NCBI RefSeq assembly: GCF_963583255.1
Contig: NC_084819.1
Location: forward strand, 12,244,471-12,308,470
Direction of reading: 5' to 3'
Length of the DNA stretch: 64,000 nucleotides
From: Pyrus communis
Taxonomy: Eukaryota; Streptophyta; Magnoliopsida; Rosales; Rosaceae
The position numbers and the translations under genes are program-made. The first letter of the stretch is position 1; each line of letters starts with the position of its first letter. Below, one piece after another: positions 34,838-44,572 of this stretch. The notes below the pieces were generated by a model. It did no database searches, had not been told where the DNA came from, and saw only the letters and a program-made list of their open reading frames with translations.

Positions 34838-35890
34838 GAAAAATAATTTACCTAAACTAACAAATCTACAAAGTATAGGTAAATTAATTACATATTCTTA
34901 ATTTTTATTTTTTGTTATTATATATATTATTAGTAGGTATACATTATTCATATTTATAATACAAGTTTCCATGTGGGGTTTATTGCTTGTCATAGGTGAG
35001 TTATTATGTTAATTGACACTAGTATATGCCCACACACAAAGAGTGTTTTAAATTTTTTATTTTGTTTCAAAATTGAAGGAGGGAGGAAGAGTGTGGGAGA
35101 GAAGGTGAGAGTGGGGAGAGAGGGAAAGAGGTTTTTTTTTTTTTTTTTTTAAAAGTAGAGATGTTAAAATCACTTGTAAGTTCTTAAACAAAAATTAGCA
35201 AAATTTTGTTTTGTGAAATTATGTTATTGTCATTACCTTTTTTTTTTGTTGTGATAGAAGACTAAATAGTTTTTTCATCCTTTTTTGGTTGACAAAGAGA
35301 GTTCTATTAATATGTATTTTAGATCATTGGGGTGTTGTGGCATAAATTGTAAATATATTGTGATAATAGGTCACTTATTTATCTACCAAATAAAAAAATG
35401 TTAATTGAATCAAAATTCATTTACCTACATTTTAAAAATAATATAGGTAAACTATTTGTACATAATAATTATAATAATAAAATACATGAAAAAATAAATA
35501 AATTTACCTGCAAAATATAGGAATGCTGTTTGATTAAAAAAATTAAACAAACGAATCTACAAAATATACGTAAATTAACTTGTATTTTTAAAATCTTTAT
35601 GTGAGAATATATATTATTGGTAGGTGTGTGCGTGTGTGTGTATATATTATTAATATTTATAACAAGACTTTTCATGTGGGGTTCATTGCTCATCACGATT
35701 GGAGTGACTTATTATGATAATTTACATGATTAGGATATTTTGTGATAATAGGCCACTTATTTATCCACATGGCAGCTTATTTAATATTTGAGTTAACTCG
35801 CATTTCTAATATTAAGTGAGTTTTTGTTTTAAAAAAACATTACTTGTAAAGATCTATTTTTAAAGAGCTCACCCTAAAACAAAATACAAC
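34642..35890. repeat. AT-rich repeat with an internal duplication
   Basis: Segments near 34830-35000 and 35480-35700 are similar ('aaatctacaaagtataggta' and 'gaatctacaaaatatacgta'; 'ccatgtggggtttattgct' and 'catgtggggttcattgct'). The same family occurs at 4840-5032 and 6231-6540. Contains an (ATA)n run (about 34798-34834). No protein-like frame. Confidence 0.5.
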
Positions 35891-36769
35891 AATTTTTATT
35901 AGGTGGCTAGTCTCTGTCAACTTTATTTGGCCCAACAACTCAATCAGTTTCACTTTCTTTAATATCTAATTGATTAATTGTTTTAAAAACTAAAGAATTT
36001 TCCCCTTCAGCCTTTCTTCGACGGTGTGTACGGTACACCATCTTGGACTCCGTACACGTAAATCAAAAGTCTATGGTACTGAAATTTGTGATGAGTTTTT
36101 CAAATTGATGGCGATGCGAGATTGAAATATTTGATGTGCACTTGCAACGGAAATTCAACCTAAAATGACTTTCAGTGCCCACCATAAGAAAAGAGAGTAA
36201 TAACTACAAGTCATTGGTAGCACAAAATTTTGGCTCCATTTATGGCTTTCAATATGGATTTGGAGTTGCAAGGCGTGGAAGTTGTCGAATTGCTACGGGT
36301 TCGGGTTTAGCCGACATGACACTATAGGTTTAGATGGTACACGGTATGGCCCTCTTCGGGATACCTGGAGAATGTGGAGGGCGGCACTATCTTGTCCTTT
36401 TAGTTTCAAATCTATGTATGAAAGAATGAAGCTATTTGATTTGTTGTACGTACTTAATTACTTCACTTGGTTTCTGGGGTCATGGTGATTCGGTTAGAAC
36501 ATGATTATTGTACTCCTTATACTAATATGAGTTGAGAGTTTTTGCTCTCAAGTGATCTCCATATAACACAAAATATAGCGATTCTATTAATCCTTGTAAT
36601 TTTGAGATTCTTGATGAGTACTGAGTTTTTGTTCTCAACATGATCTCCACAAATTTCTTTGCAATTGGTCATGCTTTATTGTAATTTTTTAAATTTAGTT
36701 TGCATGGATAATTTTAGAGATAAATATGCATCTGTAACGCCTTTTATTTAAAGAATGGAATGTCGTACT

Positions 36770-36804
<35 letters not shown>

Positions 36805-36961
36805 GTATAGACACACACACACACATTTTTAACAGTTAACATTTATTTATGTAGGATTCACTTCGTAATGTAGTACCGTCTATCTTTTACATAAAACATA
36901 ACAGCTCATGTGTATAAAATTTACCCAAATCTAAAACCGTATGGCCGTTGAATTAAAATTA
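35891..36961. other. non-coding DNA, no gene supported
   Basis: A TA/TG/CA microsatellite cluster lies at about 36770-36826. Short frames near 36280-36490 have no recognisable domain. Confidence 0.4.
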
Positions 36962-37194
36962 GGGCGTGTTTGGATGTGCTTTTAAAATAACTAAAAGCAC
37001 TTTTAGTAAAAATATTTTGGGAACCAATCTTTAATAAAAATGCAAGTAAATTCTATAAAAACACTTAAAGTGCTTCTTGGAAGAAACACATAAATGGTGC
37101 TTCTTGCAGAAAGCACTTAAAATGCTTTTGGAATCCAAAATTTTTTTCTCTAAAATCGCTTTCAGCTATTTTAAAAATACATCCAAACGAGCCC
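36962..37194. mobile_element. Tourist-like (PIF/Harbinger) MITE
   Basis: Starts GGGCGTGTTTGGATGTGC and ends ACATCCAAACGAGCCC, inverted copies. TTA flanks both sides (36959-36961 and 37195-37197), the 3-bp duplication of PIF/Harbinger elements. The interior repeats 'agcacttaaa' and 'aaagtgcttct' in both orientations, so the whole unit can fold into a hairpin. No ORF. Confidence 0.75.
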
Positions 37195-38480
37195 TTAGCA
37201 TTTCCTTGTAAAACCGTACTCATCTATTTTCTTCACTACAAATGAATTCTTAGTGATTTTGAATTTGTCTAAATTTTATTCAAGAATAATCTATGAATGA
37301 TATATTGAATATAAACGGTTCAGATCGTCAGTAACCACCATTGTCTTTTCTTAACCAATAATCATCATAACTATCAGTTCAACAATAAAGTGTATATTTC
37401 ATCTTCCCTTGAAGTAAGCTTACTAGCTCATCAATTCGAGGGTTGAGTCTGATCATATATCGCGAGGTATATCTGGTACACTCGGACGGTGCCAACCCTC
37501 TTCATTCTCCAGTTATGAAGTGAACCCTTGTTGCATAAGTATCATATAGTGAATGCATCTTGCTCTTAATTACGATTTAAATAATTGAATTGAAAATGTT
37601 GTGTTGTCGATTCAGACTCAGCTCGTATGTGGCCCTTGCCAAGTCTATCCATCGTTGAATTTTAGCGTTCACCATTGATGAACAGTATAATATATGGTCC
37701 ATGCAGATCTTTGTGTGGGCACACTTGCTACAATGAAAAACCTAATGTGATTGGGGTTGAATTTCAGACTTGTATTCTACACGTCACGTCTTGAAAGGAT
37801 GGGCTGCTGTGAAAAAACCACTAGCTAATCTTTCTTTCTTTTTTTAAAATCTAGCTACTTTCTAAACCAATAGTTTATATAAAGATATATACACAAATAT
37901 ATGTATATGTATACATGAGAATCAGATGTAATTATATCAACAGAGCACAGACATATTCAGTTTGAAATTTTGTACATCCAAAGCTGGACAAAAACCATGC
38001 ATTCATATTGTAATTAAGGGTGTTGGCCTTTGGGAGCTTATAATTATGAGATTCCTTCTCAAAGCAGAAAGTCGTGTCATATGAAAATAATGTTTATGGC
38101 TCCTCATCATCACATACTTGACAATTGAATTGCTTGGCAAGTGGGTAAACCCTAGAGTTTCAAACAATCATGATTTTGACACTTAATAAAGCCAAGAAAT
38201 TTGATGTATCAAATTTAAAATGAACCTGATCCATTATAATTTTAATACAATGATATTATTTACCGTAGGGGTGAAGAAATATATTGATACCGAATTTGTC
38301 ATTCACAAGAATTAAAACAAATACTACACCGATCTCAATCATTTAGAAGAACTACTGATGAACTTATAATTTCTTGTACCCAATATACATGTTAATACAA
38401 GAAACGAAAACTGCAAAGAAGCAAACTCATTCAAGAGATTTGTGTGTCTATTAAAACAAAGGGCAATAGATTAACAAGTT
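37195..38480. other. intergenic DNA, nothing further recognised
   Basis: Composition is AT-rich with no persuasive ORF, repeat end or RNA gene before the tRNA at 38481. Confidence 0.4.
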
Positions 38481-38554
38481 GACCGCATAGCGCAGTGGAT
38501 TAGCGCGTTTGACTTCGGATCAAAAGGTCGTGGGTTCGACTCCCACTGTGGTCG
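38481..38554 (+). tRNA. tRNA-Arg (anticodon TCG)
   Basis: The 74-nt sequence folds as a full cloverleaf. The acceptor stem GACCGCA pairs with TGTGGTC (one G-T pair). The D stem is GCGC/GCGC. The anticodon stem is TTTGA/TCAAA around the loop CTTCGGA. The variable region is AGGTC. The T stem is GTGGG/CCCAC around TTCGACT. The anticodon TCG reads CGA (Arg). The discriminator is G and CCA is not encoded, as usual in eukaryotes. The internal B box (GGTTCGACTCC) is intact. A short T run follows near 38566, suited to RNA polymerase III termination. No intron. Likely functional and nuclear. Confidence 0.95.
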
Positions 38555-39243
38555 CAATGTTTGCATTTTTATTTTAACATTTTATTCATCCTGTCGGGAT
38601 CTAATTTACAGTCCATTTTATATTGGGCCGTCCATGAGGATATATATCTTGTCCATTACCAGGTAGGCCCGAAGTTGGCCCGGTTTGGGAGCAGTTTGGT
38701 GCAACTCTAGCTAATTTTTACATCATATTCTAGGACGAACAATTGAAATACATCTCTCTCACACTCTTCTCAAATCATATCTACGACTTAACATGCAATT
38801 AATATCTCAAATTTCCTTTTAGTTATCATAAATGTGTGTCTTTGGTTTGTCACATTGCTAAGAAATATAAGCTAGTCACTTAAATTTCTTCGACAACATG
38901 TCACGTGTTGTTACAATACTTATTCTCAATATCCGAGATAAAGTCGTAACTATGGATCATGAGTTTGAATGACCCAAATATGTATGTTTATCTTTTACTA
39001 ATCTTTCTTTTACTAATCAATCCTGACTCTGAGTCACTGAGATGTGATGAAATAACTTTATAAAACTTAATCAAATTCAAAGGAGAAGGCTAAGGATTAT
39101 AAGCTATATTAAGCTAGTAATTATGAGGTGTGTTTTCATTGTGACGAAATTCTTGCGCCTCCGAAGTTCATATACTCATACATAATGTTTTACAAATGTA
39201 GAGTTGTAGACCCTTAATGCACTAATTAACATAATACCATATT
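38555..39243. other. intergenic DNA, no feature
   Basis: Nothing beyond the tRNA terminator was recognised. Confidence 0.4.
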
Positions 39244-39628
39244 TGACACACCTTGACCTTATTGTCTAGTTGGCACCAAAACTAGTTGACAAAGCCATCA
39301 CGATGTGCATGAAAATTTAACTAAAGTTACCAACAATTAGAATCTATCGAAAATTCAACACAACTTCCTCAAAAATAGGGATAAGCCCAAATTAAAACAC
39401 CTAATAGGTCTCCAATCCTCTATTACATGCGTAATAATGTTCAAAGCATATTTTTGGAAATACAAGGTTTACTAATAAAGCTGAGTAGATAACCTGCTTG
39501 GTAATAATGTGTCAAAGCTTTGGGCGGATGCCTCAACGTTGAATATGCTCACTATTGTTGCTACTGATTCCGGTGACATAGCGTACAATATCATACACCA
39601 CCCGTAGCTATTGTAAGCTGGGTAGTAA

Positions 39629-40018
39629 TATAATCATGTTATTACTAAGTAGTTTTGAAGTAATGACAAGCTAACAGTTTGGCTGTATAATCATGACATT
39701 ACTATGTAATCTTGAAGCAATGACAAACTAAGTAACTGTATAATCATATCATTGCGGCGTAATGACAAGCTAAAAGCATGGTTGTATAATCATGTCATTG
39801 CGTAGTAATCTTGACGTAACCATAAGCTGAGAGTATATATGTATAATCATGCCATTACAAAGTAATCTCAACGTAATGACAAGCTGAGAATATATCTGTA
39901 TAATGATATAATCATATTATTACGAAGTAATCTCAACATAATGATAAGTTGAAAGTATATATGTATAACCACGTCATTACTAAGTAATCTCGACGTATTT
40001 ACGAGCTAATAGTATATC
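39629..40018 (+). repeat. minisatellite, about 55-60 bp units, about seven copies
   Basis: Units begin 'gtataatcatg', continue 'cattactaagtaatct' and end 'gacaagctgagagtatat', with substitutions and small indels between copies. Imperfect head-to-tail order. No protein-coding potential. Confidence 0.75.
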
Positions 40019-41240
40019 ATACACTTGTAAGCTGGATGTCATGTTCATAGAATGGACAAGCTGAATATAAATTCATACACGTGTAAGCTGGATATCATGT
40101 CTGTAGTATGGACAAGCTGAAAATATATATTACACGTGTATGATTTATATTCAGCTTACACGTGTTAATTCTTTATTTTATGTGGTGTGTCCACGATAAT
40201 ATCATACAATTTCTTTCAATGGAGAAGGGATCTGCCTTCTTATATTTCTACATCTACGATTTGACTTGTATCATACATGTATAAGTTGGATGTCATGTTC
40301 GTAGCATGGACAAGCTAAATATACTTTATTTATTCTTTGTTACTTTTATTCTTTACTTTATTTATCCTTTGTTACTTTTATTCTTTCCCATATACATATT
40401 AATAGATATGTAATTTGTGTCATAATTCATTAATTAATATAGAATTTTTTTTCTTATGTGAAACCAACGGGTTATTGATATTTTTACAAGAAGTATTTTA
40501 TTGAACAGTTAAATTATTACTAAACAAAGAAGAGTTGAATTATTATATTTCTTGGGGTGTGCTATCCACACACCCCATTTTACTTCTCACACACCCCTTG
40601 ATAATTTCTGTCCGTTAATCTTCTTCAATTCATCTGATTCGACGGTCGAAAATTAAAAATGTGTGTGAGAAATAAAATAGGGTGTGTAGATATCACACCC
40701 CTGTTTCTTAAAACATGTACTTATAGACTCCCTATTCCTGTTAAGTATATATACACTCACTTAGGTATACTTAGTATAATATAACAATTATATATGAATT
40801 ATAAGATACCTTTATAACAATACAAGGATAAGGTTAAAATATAAAACAATAAATAACAGGTACAACTATTAAATTGAGGTACCCATTCTATGATAACTCT
40901 CAATAGTCTCCCCTCCATTTTTGTGTCTTTAGTGGGCTTAGTATTTCTGGCAATTGCAATGACTTCTTTATTTCTTTACACATGTATGATTTATATTCAG
41001 CTTACACGTGTATAATCATGTCATGACATCAAGCTTACACGTGTATGATTTATATTCAACTTGTCCATTCTATGAACATGACATCTAGTTTACACGTGTA
41101 TGAATATAAATCATACATTGAATGTCATGTCCATAGTATGAACAAGCTGAATATATCCATCATATACATGCAAACTAGATGTCATGTCGCAGTATGGAAA
41201 AACTGAATACAAATCACACACGTGTAAGCCTAAAATATAA
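40019..41240. repeat. second minisatellite with inverted copies
   Basis: Units of about 55 bp ('acacgtgtaagctggat', 'gtcatgttc', 'atggacaagctgaatat') occur directly at 40019-40135 and 40265-40325. Inverted or mixed copies occur at about 40136-40165 and 40977-41240 ('ttcagcttacacgtg', 'cttgtccattctatgaacat'). The two zones can base-pair. The 40330-40970 interval between them contains a MITE (40554-40701) and unremarkable AT-rich DNA. Confidence 0.6.
40554..40701. mobile_element. hAT-type MITE, copy 1
   Basis: Starts GGGGTGTGCTATCCACAC and ends GGGTGTGTAGATATCACACC+CC, inverted copies. The flanking 8-mers are TATTTCTT (40546-40553) and TGTTTCTT (40702-40709), a target duplication with one change. 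Shares 'tctgtccgttaatcttc' and 'cgacggtcgaaaatt' with the copy at 41992. Confidence 0.7.
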
Positions 41241-41991
41241 TCGTACATAATACGATATGTTATTAACTCCCAAAGTCCGTTTTCCTATAAATGTAACTGA
41301 AATTATATTTAATCTTATGGCTGCATCTAACTTTCAAGTTAGACTGCCTACGTATTAAACTCAAATCTTGTATTTGCAATGGCTTTTAAAATTCTTCTGA
41401 AATTATCTAGCATGAAAGTATAGAGTTCCAAAATTGCAAGACGAATCAATCTAATAACCAAGAATCCAGACCAATTTCAGAAAATCCTAATAATGTAAGG
41501 TTCAGGACCAACTCAATGAAACCCAAACCTTAGAATGCGTATAGTCCCCCAATGTTTATTGATTGAGCAGAGCCATTCATCTACCACACTGCTATATGGT
41601 GCATGCTAATTATTACACATTATGCATCATACACCAAAATATCACATTTATAAGCATTACATGTCGATTCTACATATCAACCAAGTATCTTGTTATACCA
41701 AGCATAGTACGTGGAATGCTCTTATCTACTAGTTTTATTGAAATTCTAATAGAGTCCCTGACTCGTCTAACATACTAAAAATCACACATTATCACTACAT
41801 TTATCTCTAACAGATGCTAGTATATAGCGCCAAGTTCAATAGGGCTTTCATATTATATAATCATTTAATCTACAAAATCAAGGTACAGTGCCTTTTATAG
41901 GCAAATCAAGCTACACCTCACCCAAGGTGGCACATTGACTGAGTTAGGCCTGCTAGGTTTTATCGGGTCTCTAGTAATGCTAAATTTAATA

Positions 41992-42107
41992 GGGGTGTGT
42001 CCTTGATAATTTCTATCCGTTGATCTTCTTCAATTCATCCGATCCAACGGCCGAAAATTAAAAAAGGTGTGTGAGAAGTAAAACAGGGTGTATGGATATC
42101 ACACCCC
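41992..42107. mobile_element. hAT-type MITE, copy 2, internally shortened
   Basis: Begins GGGGTGTGTCCTTGATAAT and ends GGATATCACACCCC. ATTTAATA flanks it exactly on both sides (41984-41991 and 42108-42115), an 8-bp duplication. Compared with copy 1 it lacks about 30 bp of the left arm, so its terminal inverted repeat is very short. Confidence 0.75.
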
Positions 42108-43621
42108 ATTTAATATTCAAATTTTAGAACATGTTGGCTAAGCCTCAAACTGTGGTTGGGGTGATTCCCGTTAAAGTGAACACCCGTAACTATTCCAATC
42201 TAAAAGATTTGCACATCAGATTGCTGATCCACAAGTTTTATATTACTTACACAATAACATACTACATTTTTTTATTGATCCAATGGCCGAATCTTTTCCT
42301 ACCATAAAGGTCAAATGGAGGCCGTTTACGAAACTAGGCTTAAACAATGGAATTACATGAAAATAATATCTAAAATGAATTCAGAGTGTCAAACTTACAC
42401 AGTCGGGTCATTGATCACGTCCTGCTGCACGTGGCGGTTTCTAGCGAATGGAAACTCAATTTTCCGACTAACTCCACTTTCTACCAAATTTTGCAGGAAG
42501 GTAGATCTTAAATAAGGAACAACTTTCATATATATGAGGAAGTCCAATAATAGATGGAAGCCAGTCAATTTCGCCGGTAAAGGCGGCAAGTGTCCAAAAC
42601 TTCTGAAGCTCACAGCGCCACCTTCAGAGGTCCAACGAAAGTGAAACTAGTTGAGTTTTACTTTTGGAGTGATGGGCTACAAAGCCCAGGTGATCGCATA
42701 GGTCACCGCCTTTTGGATTAGCAGAAAAAAGCTAAAGCCCCCGGTACCCGTCCAACTTCGTGGCCAACATCACCACGTACGATGGTTCAACGAGGTGGTT
42801 CTTAAGTGGGTTTTGTTCGTTGGAACGAAAGAATTCTAATAGTGGTGGTGGTGACAATTTTCGTTAGAAATTGACCGAAAAACTTGCTTGAAAATGGTCG
42901 AACGAATTGGGGTCAGTTCGCGGGTCAATGGGGGAATTTGGGTCGGCTATTCGGGTTGGTTTTCCAAAATTGGAAGGGCTGCTTCAACTTACCGGGATTG
43001 CTATATATAGAAGGTCCAAAAGACCAATTCGTTCTTCTTTTGCTCACTTGTTTCTCCTTTGTTATAACTCTGTTTTGCAAACAGTTTCACATACGCGTTT
43101 GTGTAATCGAACTCTATCCAACTATTCCAAAAGTGACCCCAAAAGGTCTACGTAATTTTATTGGCAAATTGCTCAAACTTTAACTAACTTGAAAATTCAT
43201 AATTTCCTCATTCGAATTCTGAAAATCCATTTAGCTTGTGTTCACACGTTCATGATGACGAATACCACACAAATATGTTAAAATAATTCACCATACATGT
43301 TACGACACAATAGTCAACACTTTCTCTTCTAGAGGATTTTTGGTCATTTTAGGCCTATAAGAATAAAATAGAATAATTATTGAAATGGATCGTAACAATA
43401 TTATTACAACATGTTTAATAATTTGTGTGTCATCGTATCATAATTTGAATAAATTAATAAAACCATATAGTTACTTACGTTATATAATTTGCATCACTCT
43501 TGTACCCACACAATAATATTTTCAAAATATAATATATTTTTTTGGTCAAATCAAAATATAATAATTAAGTCACTAATTTGTGGTAACATGGTAATACTAA
43601 CTCGCACAGTATTACAATTTA

Positions 43622-44043
43622 GAGTAACTGCCGATCTCTTCTCTGAACTTTCACTTAGCTTTCTATTTTTCCTCTAAACCTTATAATTGGAAAGGACTTA
43701 AACTAATTTTTTCTGGCCAATTTCCCCTTACCGTTCGTTTTCCATGTTCCATTCAAATTAACGTTAAATCTTATCACATGCACACTACGTGACTCTCATT
43801 TGAGGAAAAAAAATGTCATTTCGCTAGACATTCAGACATAAAAACTATAAAATGATAGAATCACACAAATTTGCATAGGTTGACATTCGAGAAATCTAGG
43901 GTTTTTAATTATTTTAAAGAACAAATTGACTGAAGTACCTTCACATGTTGTGTACATGCTTCTAGCAGGGGAAATTGGCCAAACAAATTAGTTTAAGGGG
44001 AAATCGAAAATTAAGTAAAAGTTCAGGAGAGAAATCACAGTTT
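43622..44043. mobile_element. foldback element upstream of UXS
   Basis: 'ctcttctctgaactttcact' and 'tggccaatttccccttacc' on the left are matched in inverse by 'ggggaaattggccaaa' and 'agtaaaagttcaggagag' on the right. Arms about 110 bp; AT-rich centre of about 200 bp. Its right end is about 530 bp upstream of the UXS start codon. Likely a Mutator-type MITE. Confidence 0.5.
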
Positions 44044-44572
44044 CCTTTTACAATTTACACTCACGTGATGTTATGGTCGTGCTCATACTTGCACAAAATA
44101 GTATTTGTCATACAAAAATACTATTCTTGCTACCTATTTGTACTATCTCTAATAAATAATATAAATAATGCCACAGATAGTAAGTGTATTACTTCACTGC
44201 TCATTTTTAGCTAAGCTATAAGCTAACTCATGCCATTGATCGTAGCATAATTTCCCACACACCAACTGCCACCCGCGCGCTTCATCATCAAATCTGGGTC
44301 CAATCAAAATGCAAATACCTTCCTAATTACTCAAAGCAACCCCCAACATTCGATCGTATTCCATCGCCATCGCCATCGCCATAACCATAACCACCTCTCA
44401 GAAACAGACCTTTCACCTTCCTGGCCCAAATACCAAAACACACACACACACACACACGCAGTCCCCAACTAATCCTTTTCACCTGGACCAGAAAGTCTCT
44501 GTCTTTCTCGCCAAACCCAGAAAACCAGAAGAGACAGAGAAAAAATCTCAATCCGCAATTCCCTAAATTGTA
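44044..44572 (+). promoter_or_regulatory. UXS promoter and 5' UTR region
   Basis: The 5' leader is not delimited by sequence alone. The DNA becomes C-rich after about 44265. A (CCATCG)n repeat lies at about 44361-44381 and a (CA)n run at 44439-44457, followed by an A/G-rich stretch before the ATG. No single TATA box is convincing. A 5' UTR intron cannot be excluded. Confidence 0.4.

Larger units (their letters stand above)
39244..43309. mobile_element. large LTR-like unit, 4.1 kb, with inserted MITEs
   Basis: Starts TGACACACCTTGACC and ends CATGTTACGACACA. Flanking 5-mers are ATATT (39239-39243) and ATAGT (43310-43314). Ends and some internal motifs resemble the units at 12284 and 57415, but similarity is weak in the middle. 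It is longer because of tandem repeats (39629-40330, 40977-41240) and two MITEs (40554, 41992). The part at 42660-43010, with a TATA-like 'gctatatataga' near 43000, resembles a promoter region read on the plus strand. No retroelement protein is seen. The pairing of these two ends is inferred. Confidence 0.45.

Noticed and set aside
39629..40330. Regularly repeated units that could suggest a CRISPR array
   Set aside because: Repeats are head to tail without unique spacers, units vary in length, and this is a plant nuclear genome.
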